This document shows, piece by piece, positions 1 through 11,023 of a DNA stretch of 64,000 nucleotides (positions are counted from its first letter, which is position 1; each line of letters begins with the position of its first letter). This DNA is from Mycolicibacterium nivoides (GTDB taxonomy: Bacteria; Actinomycetota; Actinomycetes; Mycobacteriales; Mycobacteriaceae), in contig NZ_CP034072.1 in assembly GCF_003855255.1 (NCBI RefSeq), positions 5,880,396-5,944,395 on the forward strand. The letters run 5' to 3'. A program made the translations under genes and the position numbers. The notes below the pieces were generated by a model that saw only the letters and a list, made by a program, of their open reading frames with translations, was not told the DNA's origin and did no database searches.

Positions 1-162
1 GCCCACCATGTGGGGGGATACCCGGCTGCGGCCAAACTGGCAAAGAAAGACCCACCCGAACTCGCCATCGAGCCTTCTCCTCAACACGTCGCAAGCCAGC
101 CCCTTTGGCCCACCGGGACGGTGAACAAGACCGCGGACTCCACCGCCGAATCGGCTCGATGA
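1..162 (+). CDS. Possible 3' end of a gene cut by the window edge
   Basis: The first reading frame is open from base 1 to a TGA at 160-162, giving 53 residues with moderately GC-rich third positions. The C-terminus is hydrophilic (Lys, Pro, Thr and Ser rich) with no motif I recognise. It could be the tail of a GPL-locus gene running toward the convergent glycosyltransferase, or chance open frame. No function is assigned. Confidence 0.3.
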   Translation, partial: AHHVGGYPAAAKLAKKDPPELAIEPSPQHVASQPLWPTGTVNKTADSTAESAR

Positions 163-305
163 TCTGCACCGCAAATGCCGAAACGGGCAGAGCGGAGTTC
201 CGGACAGCATCGGTTTAATTGACGCCGGCGGCAGTCACTTCCGAATATCAGGAGTTAGCTGTTCGCCGCCCGGCGGTCCGCCGAGATCGGCGAGACTTCC
301 AGGCG

Positions 306-1562
306 TCACGCTCCGGCGAAGCGCTCGAGGAGATCCGCGGCTTTTGCGACGCTGTCGGACGGTGAGGTCATCCGTCGTGCCAGGTCGCGCGCCCTGGCCG
401 CATATGCCGGGGTCAGGATGCGGCGCAGATCCGCTACCAACGATTCGCCTGTGGTTGCCGAAAATCTCCGTGCGGTGCCGACTTTCAGTCTCTTGAGCTG
501 ATTGCCCCACACCGGCTGATCGCCCACCGACCAGAGAATGAGGGTGGGAACGCCCGCGCGCAGGCTCGCAGCCGTGGTACCCGAGCCGCCATGGTGCACG
601 ACGGCTCTGCTGAGCCGAAAGACGTCCGCATAGTTCACCACGCCGACGACCTTCACGTGGTCGGACACCGGGATGGCGGTCAGGTCGGTGCCGCCCGCGC
701 AGATCAGCCCCCGCTGCCCGAGTTCCGCACAGGCCGCGCTGATCATCGCCACCGTATCCGCCGGGGACTCAACGGGAATGCTGCCGAATGCGAAGCAGAT
801 CGGTGGCGGCCCGGCAGCCATCCACGCGGTCACCTCCTCATCGGCACGAGTGGACAACTCCATGGTGAGTGCGCCGACGAACGGACGTCGTCCATTCAGC
901 TTCGACCACTCGGCCGCCAGCCCCGGAACGCAGACCTCGTCGTAGGCCTGGATCTCCAACGCACCCCGCTCGGCCATCCGCCGCGGCGACGGGCCAGTCG
1001 ACCTCGGCAGACCGAGTTCACGCCGCTGCGCATCCTCGTGGTGCTTGGTCAGCCGCCAGGCCAGCCAGTCGTAGGCCGTCATGGCGGTGCGGCCCACCGG
1101 CGGCGGCACGACCGGAAACAGCCGTCCGTTGGGCCGCCACGGCATGGTGTGCAGCGCGACCAAGGGAATCCCGTAGTACTCGGCGACGTTGGCCGCCGGC
1201 TGCTCGTATCCCACGGCAGTGGTCAGCACGTCGGCACCGTCGGCGAATGCCATGAGGGTCCGGCTCAGTTCAGCCCACTGCTCGGTGACCATCTTGAGGG
1301 CCTCCCGGCACAGCACTACCAGATCCTGAACCCGCCAGAAGTGTCGCGCCCACGTGGTCCACAGGTCGCGGTAGCCGTCCAGCTGCGGCTCCACCTCCAA
1401 CCCATAGCCGACCGCCGGCAGCCCCGCGGCCTCGACGAAACCCACCAGGTCCGGGGGCACCGCCATCCGCACTTCGTGTCCCCGGCGCACCAGCTCGCGT
1501 CCGACCGCCAGGGAGGGCTCGATGTCCCCGCGCGTTCCATAGCTCGACAGTGCGATTCTCAT
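306..1562 (-). CDS. GT1-family glycosyltransferase, GPL-type (Gtf/Rtf-like)
   Basis: A 418-residue cytosolic glycosyltransferase of the UGT/GT-B fold. It starts with the typical N-terminal strand and loop (MRIALSSYGTRGDIEP) and carries the sugar-nucleotide motif HHGGSGTTAASLRAGVP followed by a GDQ-W-N segment near residue 350. This matches the mycobacterial rhamnosyl/6-deoxytalosyl transferases that glycosylate the GPL lipopeptide. Length is normal for the family. The neighbouring rmlA and mmpS4/mmpL4 genes support a GPL role. The acceptor sugar and exact sugar donor cannot be read from sequence. The start chosen is the ATG at 1562, which gives the canonical N-terminus. Confidence 0.85.
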   Translation of the reverse strand: MRIALSSYGTRGDIEPSLAVGRELVRRGHEVRMAVPPDLVGFVEAAGLPAVGYGLEVEPQLDGYRDLWTTWARHFWRVQDLVVLCREALKMVTEQWAELSRTLMAFADGADVLTTAVGYEQPAANVAEYYGIPLVALHTMPWRPNGRLFPVVPPPVGRTAMTAYDWLAWRLTKHHEDAQRRELGLPRSTGPSPRRMAERGALEIQAYDEVCVPGLAAEWSKLNGRRPFVGALTMELSTRADEEVTAWMAAGPPPICFAFGSIPVESPADTVAMISAACAELGQRGLICAGGTDLTAIPVSDHVKVVGVVNYADVFRLSRAVVHHGGSGTTAASLRAGVPTLILWSVGDQPVWGNQLKRLKVGTARRFSATTGESLVADLRRILTPAYAARARDLARRMTSPSDSVAKAADLLERFAGA

Positions 1563-2051
1563 GACAGTGCTGCGACCCCCACCGGTTGGACACTAGTAGA
1601 CACACACGACGATTGGCGGCTTCATCGCCGAATAGTCCACGCCGTCAACGACTTTTAGGGTAGTCGTCTGAAAAAATGTCATTTCGTACGACAGATTTCG
1701 CTAATCGACAAACATCCGGATCATGGGCCGTGGCACGGAACATTCCCGTGCGATATTCGCACTGGCAAATTCTGAGGGTCGCCACCTACGTGGTTGCCAA
1801 CGCCACTTTGCCGGTGTGAGCATTCACGTGGACTCACGCTGACGGTTGGGGCGACCTGCGCAGAGCCCCGCTGCTCCACCCATGACGTCGTCAACATTCC
1901 GGCGTAGTCCGATTTCATCGCAAACCATTTCGTCGCGATTGCTCTGCTGGCACGATAAGGTGGCCCGTGTGTTGCCCGATGACAATCCAGAAAACGTCGC
2001 CGCGGCAACCGATCTCATCGATTCCTTTGTTTTCGAGGTGTAGGGGCACGC
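1563..2051. other. Divergent intergenic region, AT-richer than its surroundings
   Basis: About 490 bases between the glycosyltransferase (minus strand) and rmlA (plus strand). It is noticeably richer in A/T than the genes, with a short A tract near 1671-1676, and must carry promoters for both genes. An open frame ending at 2043 (tail [20 protein letters not shown]) lies just before rmlA but has no recognisable domain. AT-rich DNA at GPL loci is often bound by Lsr2; that is an inference here. Confidence 0.4.
1648..1667. promoter_or_regulatory. Inverted repeat upstream of the glycosyltransferase
   Basis: ACGACT and AGTCGT form perfect 6-bp arms around an 8-base loop, about 90 bases upstream of the glycosyltransferase start. 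It could be an operator or a small hairpin. No T tract follows that would make it a clear terminator. Confidence 0.3.
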
Positions 2052-2918
2052 ATGCGCGGAATTATTCTCGCCGGTGGTTCCGGCACACGACTGCATCCGA
2101 TCACGATGGGTGTGAGCAAGCAGTTGCTTCCGGTATACGACAAACCACTCGTCTATTACCCGTTGTCCACGTTGATCATGGCCGGTATTCGCGACATCCT
2201 GGTGATCACCACACCGGCCGACGCGTCGGCGTTCGAGCGACTCCTGGGCGACGGATCGGCATTCGGGGTGAGCCTGACCTACGCCGTCCAGCGTGAACCC
2301 GAGGGACTCGCGCAGGCGTTCAAGATCGGAGCCCAGCACATCGGCACCGACACGGTGGCGCTGGCCCTCGGCGACAATGTCTTCTACGGCCCGGGCCTGG
2401 GCACCAGCCTGCGCCGATTCCAGAACGTCAGCGGTGGAGCTATTTTCGCGTACTGGGTGGCCAATCCGTCCGCCTACGGCGTGGTCGAGTTCGGCGAGGG
2501 TGGCATCGCCCTGTCGCTCGAGGAGAAGCCGGCCACGCCAAAATCTCACTATGCGGTTCCCGGTTTGTACTTCTATGACAATGACGTCATCGAGATGGCC
2601 CGTTCTCTGCGCAAGTCTGCGCGCGGCGAATACGAGATCACCGAGATCAACCAGATCTACCTGAACCAGGGGCAGCTGTCGGTGGAGGTGCTGGCCCGCG
2701 GGACGGCCTGGCTCGATACCGGCACCTTCGACTCCCTTCTCGACGCCAGCGATTTCGTTCGCACCATCGAACGCCGCCAGGGGCTGAAAATCGGTGTTCC
2801 CGAGGAGATCGCTTGGCGGGCCGGGTTCATCGACGACGATCAGCTGGCGGCCCGCGCCAAGGAACTCCCCAAGTCCGGGTACGGCGACTACCTGCTGGAA
2901 CTGCTTCGGCGCAAGTAG
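2052..2918 (+). CDS. rmlA: Glucose-1-phosphate thymidylyltransferase
   Basis: A 288-residue enzyme that makes dTDP-glucose from dTTP and glucose-1-phosphate, the first step to dTDP-rhamnose and dTDP-6-deoxytalose. The N-terminus has the nucleotidyltransferase signature [11 protein letters not shown] followed by [10 protein letters not shown], and the middle has the LGDN and EEKP motifs expected of RmlA. Length is typical. Mycobacteria have a housekeeping rmlA elsewhere. This copy beside a GPL-type glycosyltransferase and MmpL4 genes is most likely a GPL-locus paralogue that supplies deoxysugar donors. The ATG at 2052 gives the canonical start and is preceded by a short G-rich ribosome-binding site. 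Confidence 0.95.
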   Translation: MRGIILAGGSGTRLHPITMGVSKQLLPVYDKPLVYYPLSTLIMAGIRDILVITTPADASAFERLLGDGSAFGVSLTYAVQREPEGLAQAFKIGAQHIGTDTVALALGDNVFYGPGLGTSLRRFQNVSGGAIFAYWVANPSAYGVVEFGEGGIALSLEEKPATPKSHYAVPGLYFYDNDVIEMARSLRKSARGEYEITEINQIYLNQGQLSVEVLARGTAWLDTGTFDSLLDASDFVRTIERRQGLKIGVPEEIAWRAGFIDDDQLAARAKELPKSGYGDYLLELLRRK

Positions 2919-2925
2919 AGGCGGC

Positions 2926-3903
2926 TCAGGCCCAGGTTCCCCGACGCCCGTGTACGAGGGCGACGCCTTCGAACAACGGCTTGATGAAGGCCCGGGAGAA
3001 CCGGTACCGGCGATTGAACTGGCCCTGGAAATCCTCTATGGCCGTGCGGAACCCGTGCTCACTGGCCCGGAACCCGTCGAAGACACGGTCCAAGGAGGAT
3101 TCCTCCCACGGTTCGTCGCGTGCCGCAGAGACCAGGGCCTCGTAGGCCGCGGACAACCAATCGGTCCCGAACGGTTCGATGATCGGGCCCCGCTGGCGTT
3201 GGTGACGCATGTCTTTCGCCAGGAACTTCTCCACGGCGGCCCGGTCGCCGGTATCCAGGTCCACACCGAGAGTGTGGGAGATGCGTTTGATCTCCCGGCT
3301 CCAGTCGTCGAGAAAGTTCGAGTAGTCGACGAATACCCGCGGCAGTCCACGGGTCTCACGTTCGGCCAACAGGTTGTACTTCAGCCACAGGGCGCTCGTC
3401 AGCTGCGGTGAGGCATCCATCAGCTTGGCCAGCGATCCGATGACTTCCTGTGGATCGCGCACGGCCAGCACCGCCGCGATGTCATATCCGGCCTGGTGGG
3501 CTGCGTCGAACCACATTCGCGCCAGAACCGAGATGTGCAGCACCTTCACCACCACTACCCGCGCGGCGGGCAACGTCTGCAGATAGTCCCGGATCTTGGC
3601 AGTGAAATCCGCGGTCTCTTCGGAACTCAACCCGCCTTCTTCCTGGAGACGCAGAGTCGGGTCGAAGTAGCTGCTGCCGTGGCGGTATAGGAACTTCTCG
3701 TTCAGATAAAGCCCGGCCCGGGGCTCCCAATAGCCGCGCTCATTTCCACTGTCGGCTCCCATCATCCCGCCGGGCAGGGCAGCCCCGCACAGCGAGAGAA
3801 CCCGGGTCAGTGCCGAGGTCCCGGACCGTCCCATGCCGAGCACGAACAGCACGATCGGGCGGCCAGGTTCCTGCGTGCGCTCGTCCGGCGCGATCATGAA
3901 CAC
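2926..3903 (-). CDS. Sulfotransferase family protein
   Basis: A 325-residue cytosolic PAPS-dependent sulfotransferase-like protein. The N-terminal PAPS-binding loop (VLGMGRSGTSALTRVLS, about residues 20-37) and the later RDP segment (about residue 148) are characteristic. It converges on rmlA with only a 7-base gap, so the two transcripts face each other. In the GPL context it could add sulfate to a GPL sugar or acyl hydroxyl. Sulfated GPLs are known from some rapid growers such as M. fortuitum, but this assignment is inference. Another acceptor is equally possible. Confidence 0.8.
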   Translation of the reverse strand: MFMIAPDERTQEPGRPIVLFVLGMGRSGTSALTRVLSLCGAALPGGMMGADSGNERGYWEPRAGLYLNEKFLYRHGSSYFDPTLRLQEEGGLSSEETADFTAKIRDYLQTLPAARVVVVKVLHISVLARMWFDAAHQAGYDIAAVLAVRDPQEVIGSLAKLMDASPQLTSALWLKYNLLAERETRGLPRVFVDYSNFLDDWSREIKRISHTLGVDLDTGDRAAVEKFLAKDMRHQRQRGPIIEPFGTDWLSAAYEALVSAARDEPWEESSLDRVFDGFRASEHGFRTAIEDFQGQFNRRYRFSRAFIKPLFEGVALVHGRRGTWA

Positions 3904-4747
3904 GCCTCCGAGCTCAATACCGAGTACGAGAACGAATTACTTAACTCGAGCAACAACTTCGGCAATTTCAGCGCAGCACCGACCATCATGTTTCCCCGTC
4001 TCCGAATCTTCCCGACCGTACGTATCCAACCAAACGCACGAAAGCCACTGCGGCACAGAGGTTAGCCCTGCTTCGATGTTGAATACAAGGCTTATCGGTG
4101 AGAATCGCTCTATTTGACTCGACTGCAAAATGTGCGCCCTGAACAGCCCCATCAGCAATTCGACGGCACGGAGTATTCACGTTTATTGGCTGGCCTGCGA
4201 CCCGATCGGGATCACAAGTGGCCACCGTCGTGGCCGCCCTCCTCCGACCGTTTGCCATGACAGGAACACCCGTCGCGCACCCACTTTCGGGGAGCGACCT
4301 TCCAGCATCGGAGATCGGACCTAACCTGCTGATTTCCATCGGTTCTCCGACACGAGGGCGCACCCGGCGCGTCGTATCGTGCAGGCTCCTTGTTGCTCTC
4401 CGCCCATCGGCTGGCGGTCCGCACCCCCATCGGTGGCCGTCGGCTAGGCAACACCCTGGATCGGTTGTGAAATCTTTTTCACACTGCTCCAGCAACCATA
4501 TCGAGAACTCTCCGACGACGGCTGCGCTGGGAAAGACGCAATCGCCCGGACTATCGGGAAATATTGCCGCAATGCCGCCCCTGAATGGGGTGTAACACCG
4601 CGGAAGCAAAACCGGAAATTGGAGGTGGGCGTCCGGCATAAAGTTTGGTATTGATGAGTTAGTGGTAAATACCTCGACGAGGCCGCACGGCCCCGGGTCG
4701 TCGCCTGACTACCCGAGTTTGAGCCACAGTCACCAGGAGGGGAACCA
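3904..4747. other. Long intergenic region without a supported gene
   Basis: About 840 bases between the sulfotransferase start and the hemophore-like gene. Several short open frames exist on both strands, but none has mycobacterial codon bias, a ribosome-binding site or a recognisable domain. It should hold divergent promoters. No further structure seen. Confidence 0.4.
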
Positions 4748-5086
4748 ATGAAGAAACTTCCACTTGCCAGGCTCGCGGTCGCCGTGGCCGGCGCCGGCCT
4801 GCTGCTCAGTGCAGGAGCCGGTCTCTCGTCGGCCGAGCCTGATCTCGGGCCGTTGGTCGACTCGCCCTGCACCTACGATCAGGCGATCGCAGCGGTGCAC
4901 GCCGAGAATCCGATGGCCGCGCAGTACCTGGACCAATCGCCGCCCAACCTGCAGTTCCTACGGGTCTTCCTGAGCTCCCCGAAGGACGAAAGGGTGAATC
5001 TGCTGAATCAGATCAAGAACAACCAGGGCGCGGACCAAGCCCTGCCCGTGTTCAAACAGATGCTGACCAGCTGCGTCAAGTACTGA
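4748..5086 (+). CDS. Secreted hemophore-like protein (Rv0203-type family)
   Basis: A 112-residue exported protein. Residues 1-29 form a Sec signal peptide ending SSA before EPDLG. The mature part is a small all-helical domain with two cysteines (in SPCTYDQAI and TSCVKY) and the QYLDQSP / FLSSP pattern of mycobacterial hemophore-related proteins. The family is modelled on Rv0203, which carries haem across the periplasm to MmpL3/MmpL11. An AGGAGGGG ribosome-binding site ends 6 bases before the ATG. A strong hairpin follows the gene. It sits next to mmpL4b but is transcribed toward it, so it is not in that operon. Haem binding by this member is inferred from the family. Confidence 0.75.
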   Translation: MKKLPLARLAVAVAGAGLLLSAGAGLSSAEPDLGPLVDSPCTYDQAIAAVHAENPMAAQYLDQSPPNLQFLRVFLSSPKDERVNLLNQIKNNQGADQALPVFKQMLTSCVKY

Positions 5087-5107
5087 CCCAAGCACAGCAG
5101 AGGGATC

Positions 5108-5132
5108 GGGCGCCGGCCATCAGCCGGCGCCC
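5108..5132 (+). terminator. Perfect GC hairpin after the hemophore-like gene
   Basis: GGGCGCCGGC and GCCGGCGCCC form a perfect 10-bp stem with a 5-base loop, 21 bases after the stop codon. The T tract behind it is weak, as is common for mycobacterial terminators. It also lies downstream of the convergent mmpL4b gene and could serve both directions. Confidence 0.75.
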
Positions 5133-5199
5133 AATCTCGTTTCTGCGCAACACCTTGAGATGAAAGCTGCTGCCCCGCTGACGATCCGGCCGACGGCGG

Positions 5200-8130
5200 C
5201 TAGTCAGACATCCTGATCGGCTGTGTCACCGTGTCTTTGGGGAGGCCCTGGCCCAGCAGTGAGCGGACCGCGGGACGTGGCCCATGCGGACGCAGCATGG
5301 CACTGGCCGGACGCGGACGCACCCGCTGCGGCCACCAGAACCAACGCCCCAGCAGGGCAGCGATCGACGGTGTCATGAAGGACCGCACAATCATCGTGTC
5401 GAACAACAGACCGAGGCCGATGGTCGTGCCGATCTGACCGATGATCTGCAGATCGCTGACCGCCATCGCCGCCATGGTGCACGCGAACACGATGCCCGCG
5501 GTGGTGACGACCTTGCCGGTGCCGCCCATCGCTCGGATGATGCCGGTGTTGATGCCGGCGCCGATCTCCTCTTTCATCCGCGACACGAGTAGCAGGTTGT
5601 AGTCCGATCCCACCGCCAGCAAGATGATCACCGACATCGCCAGCACCATCCAGTGCAGATGGATTCCAAGGATGTACTGCCAGAGCAGCACTGAGAGCCC
5701 GAACGACGCACCCAGCGACAGCACCACCGTCCCGACGATGACCAAGGCCGCGATGAAACTTCGGGTGATGAACAGCATGATGAGGAAGACCAGGCAGATC
5801 GCGGCGATCCCGGCGATCCACAGGTCGTACTTGGAGCCGTCCTGCCAGTCCTTCGCGGTCGCCGCGGCGCCGGCGATGTAGATCTTGCCGCTCGCCAGCG
5901 GGGTGCCCTTCAGTGCCTCCTCCGCCGCCGTCCGGATCTGCTCGACGCGTTGGATTCCCTCCGGTGACTGCGGGTCGCCGTTGTGGGAAATGATGTACCG
6001 CACCGATCGTCCGTCGGGAGACAGGAACGATTTCATCGCTTTCTGAAAGTCCGGGTTCTGAAACACTTCCGGCGGAAGAAAGAACGAATCATCGTTTTTC
6101 GCGGCGTCGAAGGTCTGCCCCATGACGGCGGCGTCCTTGCTCGTCTCGTCCATCTGAGCCATCAACCCCGACATGGTGGTGTGCATCGTCAAGGTGCTCA
6201 CGCGCATGGTCTTCATGATCGCGATCATCTTCGGGAACTGGACCAGCAGCTTCGGCATGATCGAGTCCAGCTCGTCCATGTTCTCCACCATGACCTGCAA
6301 ACTGTCGTCGAGCTTGTCCACACCGTCCATGGCGTCGAAGATCGACCTCAGCGACCAGCAGATCGGGATGTCGAAACAGTGTGGCTCCCAATAGAAGTAA
6401 TTGCGGATCGGTCGGAACATGTCGTCGAAGATGGCGATACTGCCGCGGAGATCTCGAGCGACTTCGTAGACTTCGTGGGTTCGCTGAACCATGTTGTGCG
6501 TGGTGGCGGCCATCTTTTGCATCACGTCGTACGTGTGTTGCATGGTGTCGATCATCACCTGCATGTCGGCAGCCTGCCTGACCATGTCGTCGATGCGAGC
6601 CTTCTGGAACTCCGTGGCCTGGACCTGGCCCGCGCTCTGCAGGCTGAGCATGAACGGGATGGAGGTGTGGTCGATAGGGGTGCCCTCGGGCCGGGTGATG
6701 CCTTGAACTCGAGAAATGCCGCGCACCTTGAATATTGCCTTGGCCAATCGGTTCAGCACGATGAAGTCCGCTGGGTTCCGGAGGTCACGGTCGGTCTCGA
6801 CCATGAGGACCTCCGGTGTCATCCGCGACTGGGAGAAGTGGCGTTCCGCGGCAGTGAAACCCATGTTGGCCGGGATGTCCCCGGGAATGTAACGCCGGTC
6901 GTTGTAGCTCGTCGTGTACCCGGGCAGCGCGAGGAGGCCGACGAACGCTGCCGCCAGCGACGCGATCAGGATCGGCAGCGGCCACCGGACGACCGCGGTA
7001 CCGATTCCACGCCACCGCCGAACCCGCAACGTGCGTTTGGGTTCCAGCAATCCGAACCGACTGGCGAGCGCGATCCCGGCCGGCACCAGCGTGACCGCGA
7101 CCGCGACCGCCGCGGCCATACCGATCGCGCACGGGATACCCATGGTCTCGAAGTACGGCAGCCGGGTGAAGGTCAGGCACAAGATCGCTCCGGCGATCGT
7201 CAGACCGGAGGCCAGCACCACCGGCGTGACCCCGCGATACATGCTGTAGTACGCCTGCTCCCGGTCTTCACCGGCCTGACGCGCCTCCTGATATCGGCCG
7301 AAAAAGAAGATGCCGTAATCGGTTCCGGCCGCGATGGCGAGGAAGACGAGCATGTTCACGGCGAACGTGGAGAGCACGAAGACTTCGTTGGCGCCCAGAA
7401 AGGCGACTATGGCCCTGGCCGCCGCCAACTCGATGCCCACCATGGTGAGCAGCAGGATCACCGTGACGACCGACCGATAGACCATGTAGAGCAGGATGAA
7501 GATGATCACGACGGTTACCGCGGTGATCTTCAGAATCGACCGGTTTCCGCTGTGCTGCATATCGGAAGCCAAAGGCGCAGCGCCAGTTACGAATACTTCC
7601 ACACCTGACGGCGGTGACGACCGGTCGACGATGTCGCGCACGGCGGCCACCGATTCGTCGCCCTGCGGTGTGCCCTGGTCCCCCGCGAGGTTGAGCTGGA
7701 CGTAGGTGGCCTTGCCGTCGGGGCTTGTCACGCTCGACGCGGTCAGGCGATCGCCCCACAGATCCTGCACGTGCTCGACATGCTTCGGATCGCTTCTCAG
7801 CGCACGAATCAACTCGCTGTAGTAGCGATGCGCCTCATCGCCCAGGGGTTCTTGTCCCTCGAGCACGATCATCGCGGAACTGTCCGAGTCGGACTCCCCG
7901 AAGTTGTGACCGATGCGTTTCATCGCCTGCGCCGAGGGCGCGTCCTTGGGCATCAGGGACACGGCGTTCTTCTCCGCGACCCGCTCGAGTGAAGGGATCG
8001 CAGCCGACCAGTCCCCGCCGACCGATGCCAGCGTCAAGATCAAAGTGACAGCCAGCCAACCCACGATGATGAGCGGCGACAGCGTCCGTACGGTGCGCGC
8101 GATAAACGGCCGCCGAGTGTTCTCAGTCAT
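5200..8130 (-). CDS. mmpL4b: MmpL4b-type RND lipid transporter
   Basis: A 976-residue inner-membrane transporter of the MmpL family, with about 12 membrane helices and two large periplasmic loops (about residues 55-195 and 420-760). The conserved Asp-Tyr pairs of the proton relay are visible as [16 protein letters not shown] in the first half and [10 protein letters not shown] in the second. The second loop contains long helical stretches with many Met and Gln, typical of MmpL4/5/10 coiled-coil domains. It starts 10 bases after the stop of its paralogue mmpL4a, so the two are co-transcribed with mmpS4. In GPL producers both MmpL4 proteins are needed to export GPL; this role is inferred here from locus context. 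Confidence 0.93.
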   Translation of the reverse strand: MTENTRRPFIARTVRTLSPLIIVGWLAVTLILTLASVGGDWSAAIPSLERVAEKNAVSLMPKDAPSAQAMKRIGHNFGESDSDSSAMIVLEGQEPLGDEAHRYYSELIRALRSDPKHVEHVQDLWGDRLTASSVTSPDGKATYVQLNLAGDQGTPQGDESVAAVRDIVDRSSPPSGVEVFVTGAAPLASDMQHSGNRSILKITAVTVVIIFILLYMVYRSVVTVILLLTMVGIELAAARAIVAFLGANEVFVLSTFAVNMLVFLAIAAGTDYGIFFFGRYQEARQAGEDREQAYYSMYRGVTPVVLASGLTIAGAILCLTFTRLPYFETMGIPCAIGMAAAVAVAVTLVPAGIALASRFGLLEPKRTLRVRRWRGIGTAVVRWPLPILIASLAAAFVGLLALPGYTTSYNDRRYIPGDIPANMGFTAAERHFSQSRMTPEVLMVETDRDLRNPADFIVLNRLAKAIFKVRGISRVQGITRPEGTPIDHTSIPFMLSLQSAGQVQATEFQKARIDDMVRQAADMQVMIDTMQHTYDVMQKMAATTHNMVQRTHEVYEVARDLRGSIAIFDDMFRPIRNYFYWEPHCFDIPICWSLRSIFDAMDGVDKLDDSLQVMVENMDELDSIMPKLLVQFPKMIAIMKTMRVSTLTMHTTMSGLMAQMDETSKDAAVMGQTFDAAKNDDSFFLPPEVFQNPDFQKAMKSFLSPDGRSVRYIISHNGDPQSPEGIQRVEQIRTAAEEALKGTPLASGKIYIAGAAATAKDWQDGSKYDLWIAGIAAICLVFLIMLFITRSFIAALVIVGTVVLSLGASFGLSVLLWQYILGIHLHWMVLAMSVIILLAVGSDYNLLLVSRMKEEIGAGINTGIIRAMGGTGKVVTTAGIVFACTMAAMAVSDLQIIGQIGTTIGLGLLFDTMIVRSFMTPSIAALLGRWFWWPQRVRPRPASAMLRPHGPRPAVRSLLGQGLPKDTVTQPIRMSD

Positions 8131-8140
8131 GCAGCCGCCG

Positions 8141-11023
8141 CTAATCCCTCAACATCAAGTTGCGCACCAGCGGACGCGGACCCATCGGCCGCAGCATCGC
8201 ACTGGCCGGACGCGGACGCACCTGCTGGGGCCACCAGAACCAGCGGCCCAGAAGCGCTGCGATCGACGGGGTCATGAACGCGCGCACGATCAGCGTGTCG
8301 AACAGCAATCCGAGGCCGATCGTGGTGCCCACCTGACCGATCGTGAGCAGGTCACTGACGATCATCGACGCCATCGTGGCCGCGAACACCAGACCCGCGG
8401 CCGTCACAACCTTGCCGGTCCCCGCCATCGCCCGGATGATGCCGGTGTTGATGCCCGCGTGGATCTCTTCCTTCATCCGAGAAACCAGCAGCAAGTTGTA
8501 GTCCGAGCCCACCGCCAGAAGGACGATGACGGACATCGCCAGTACCACCCAGTTGATCTGGATCCCGAGGATGTACTGCCACACCAACACGGACAGGCCG
8601 AAGGACGCCCCCAGAGACAGCGCGACCGTACCCACGATGACCAGCGCGGCGACAAAGCTACGCGTCATCAGCACCATGATCAGGAAGATGAGGGCCAGGG
8701 CGGTGACACCCGCGATCAGAAGATCGATCTTCGATCCGTCCACCAGGTCCTTCACCCCTGCCGCGGTACCGGCCAGGTAGAGCTTGGAACTCTCCAGCGG
8801 GGTGCCCTTGAGAGCCTCCTCAGCCGCGATCCGCATCGGCTCGACCCGGGAAATGCCTTCCGGCGTCGCAGGATCGCTGCGTTGAGTGATCAGCATGCGC
8901 GCGGCTTTCCCGTCCGGGGAAAGGAAGATCTTCATGATGCGCTGGAAGTCCTTGTTCTCCAGGACATCCGGCGGCAGATAGAACGAGTCGTCGTTGTTCG
9001 ACGCGTCGAAAGCCTTTCCCATTGCGGTGGAGTTGTCGCTGGATTCATCCATCTGGGTAAAGAGCCCCGACATCGTGCTGTGCATCGTCAGCATCATGGT
9101 TCGCGTGCTCTGCATGGTGGCGATCATCTGCGGGAACTGCAGCAGCATCTGAGGCATGAGCAGGTCCAATTGGTCGAGTTCCTTGACCAATCCCTGCATT
9201 TTGGTGGTCACCTCGTCGATACCGTCGAGCCCGTCGAATATCGATCTGATCGACCAGCAGAGCGGAATATCAAAGCAATGCGGCTCCCAATAGAGGTAAT
9301 TGCGCAGCGGTCTCCAGAAATCGTCGAAATCCGCCATATGGTCGCGCAATTCACCCATATCGGACTGCAGTTCATGGGTGGTACCGACCATGCGGTGAGT
9401 GGTCCCGACCATCTGCTGCATCAGTTCGTACATCCGCTGCATGAGGCTGATCGTCGTCGACATATCGTCGGCCTGTTTGACCAGATCCTCCATACGTTCC
9501 TTCTGGAACGGCAGGGAGAGGCGCTGGCTGGCATTGGACATACTCAGCATGAACGGGATCGAAGAATGCTCGATCTGAGTTCCCTCCGGCCGCGTTATGG
9601 ATTGCACATTGGCAATTCCGGGAACCGCGAACACCGCCTTGGCCAGCTTGTTCAAGATCAGCAGATCGGTTGGATTCCGCATATCATGATCGGCCTCGAC
9701 CAACAAGAGATCGGGCGTCGTCATCTTCGATTCCGGGAAATGGCGAGAGGCCGCCGCGAACCCTTGGTTTGCCGGAATGTCCTGCGGAATGTATTTCTGG
9801 TCGCTATAACTCGGGTTGTACCCCGGCAGCGTCAGCAACCCGATGAGGGCCACCGCGAGGGTGGCGAGCAGGATCGGGGCCGGCCACCGGACGACGGCGG
9901 TACCGATGCGCCGCCAACGGCGGGTGACGACCGGGCGCTTGGGATCGAAGATGCCGAACCGGCTGCCCGCCGCGATACAGGCCGGCACCAGCGTCAGCGC
10001 GACCGCCACCGCTATCAAAATGCCCACTGCGCCAGGGACTCCGAGCGGCTGGAAGTACGGCAGCCGCGTAAAACTGAGGCAGGCGATCGCTCCCGCGATC
10101 GTCACGCCGGAGGCGAGGACGACTTTGGCGACGCTTCGGTAGGTGGTGAAGTACGCCGCCTCTCGATCCTCACCGGATTGCCTGGCCTCCTGATATCGAC
10201 CGGTGAAGAAGATCGCGTAGTCGGTTCCGGCCGCAATGCCCACCGAGACAAGCAGATTGACCACGTAGGTGGTGAGGCCGACTAGCCCGTGCAGGCCGAG
10301 AAAGGCGACGCACCCGCGGGCCACCTGCAGCTCGATGCCGACGGTGAACAGCAGGATGATGACGGTGATGAACGATCGGTAGAGCAGGAGCAGCATCAGG
10401 AAGATCACCCCGATGCTGACGAGCGTGATGAGGATGACCGTGCGGTTCCCGCTCTGGCCCATGTCGGCGACGATCGCGGCCGGACCGGTGACATATGTCG
10501 TGATCCCGGGCGGCGCTTCCGTGCGCTTGACTACATCCTGGACCGCCTGCACCGATTCGTTCGCCGCGGCCTGTCCGAAACTTCCGTGCAGGTTCAACTG
10601 CACGTAAGCGGCTTTGCCGTCGGCGCTCTGCGCGGCACCGGCGGTGAGAGGATCACCCCAGAAATCCTGGATGTGCTGGATGTGCTCGGGGTCTTGCTTC
10701 AGCTGACTGACGAGGCTGTCGTAGTACCTGTGAGCTTCGTCGCCGAGGGGCTCCTCGCCCTCGAGGACGATGACTGCCACGCTCTCCGAATTGGACTCCT
10801 GGAACAACTCGCCCATACGGGTCATCGCCTTGACCGCCGGCGCATCCGGTGGGCTGAGCGACACCGAATGGTCGCGCTCGACCACCTCGAGTGGAGGGAC
10901 GGCCACAGTCACCAGCACCGTGATCGCCACCCACCCCAGGATGATCAGGGGCGAGAACCGGCGAATCACCGAAGCCAGTCGCGGCCTGCGTTGTTGGTCT
11001 GTATCCATGTTTTTATCGCTCAT
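8141..11023 (-). CDS. mmpL4a: MmpL4a-type RND lipid transporter
   Basis: About 960 residues, with the same architecture as the downstream mmpL4b product and closely similar sequence, indicating tandem duplication. Proton-relay motifs are [16 protein letters not shown] and [17 protein letters not shown]. The ATG at 11023 overlaps the mmpS4 stop by four bases (ATGA), which indicates translational coupling. An in-frame ATG six codons upstream (11041) is possible but lies deeper inside mmpS4. It works in the plasma membrane with MmpS4 to move GPL or a related lipid outward. The pairing of two MmpL4 genes with one MmpS4 is the known arrangement of GPL loci. Confidence 0.93.
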   Translation of the reverse strand: MSDKNMDTDQQRRPRLASVIRRFSPLIILGWVAITVLVTVAVPPLEVVERDHSVSLSPPDAPAVKAMTRMGELFQESNSESVAVIVLEGEEPLGDEAHRYYDSLVSQLKQDPEHIQHIQDFWGDPLTAGAAQSADGKAAYVQLNLHGSFGQAAANESVQAVQDVVKRTEAPPGITTYVTGPAAIVADMGQSGNRTVILITLVSIGVIFLMLLLLYRSFITVIILLFTVGIELQVARGCVAFLGLHGLVGLTTYVVNLLVSVGIAAGTDYAIFFTGRYQEARQSGEDREAAYFTTYRSVAKVVLASGVTIAGAIACLSFTRLPYFQPLGVPGAVGILIAVAVALTLVPACIAAGSRFGIFDPKRPVVTRRWRRIGTAVVRWPAPILLATLAVALIGLLTLPGYNPSYSDQKYIPQDIPANQGFAAASRHFPESKMTTPDLLLVEADHDMRNPTDLLILNKLAKAVFAVPGIANVQSITRPEGTQIEHSSIPFMLSMSNASQRLSLPFQKERMEDLVKQADDMSTTISLMQRMYELMQQMVGTTHRMVGTTHELQSDMGELRDHMADFDDFWRPLRNYLYWEPHCFDIPLCWSIRSIFDGLDGIDEVTTKMQGLVKELDQLDLLMPQMLLQFPQMIATMQSTRTMMLTMHSTMSGLFTQMDESSDNSTAMGKAFDASNNDDSFYLPPDVLENKDFQRIMKIFLSPDGKAARMLITQRSDPATPEGISRVEPMRIAAEEALKGTPLESSKLYLAGTAAGVKDLVDGSKIDLLIAGVTALALIFLIMVLMTRSFVAALVIVGTVALSLGASFGLSVLVWQYILGIQINWVVLAMSVIVLLAVGSDYNLLLVSRMKEEIHAGINTGIIRAMAGTGKVVTAAGLVFAATMASMIVSDLLTIGQVGTTIGLGLLFDTLIVRAFMTPSIAALLGRWFWWPQQVRPRPASAMLRPMGPRPLVRNLMLRD

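Noticed and set aside
1846..2043. Small gene just before rmlA
   Set aside because: The end looks superficially protein-like but there is no start signal or family; likely leader DNA.
3937..4639. Short open frames between the sulfotransferase and hemophore-like genes
   Set aside because: Overlapping frames on both strands, no codon bias, no recognisable motifs.
5983..7608. Plus-strand open frame of about 540 codons
   Set aside because: Antisense to mmpL4b with His/Arg/Asp-rich shadow composition.
7913..10285. Very long plus-strand open frame of about 790 codons
   Set aside because: It lies antisense across both mmpL4 genes, is rich in Arg/His/Gln/Asp, has no domain, and is a typical high-GC shadow frame.
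5200..11023. Frameshift or fusion between the two mmpL4 genes
   Set aside because: Each gene is full length with its own start, stop and complete set of membrane helices; this is a normal tandem pair.
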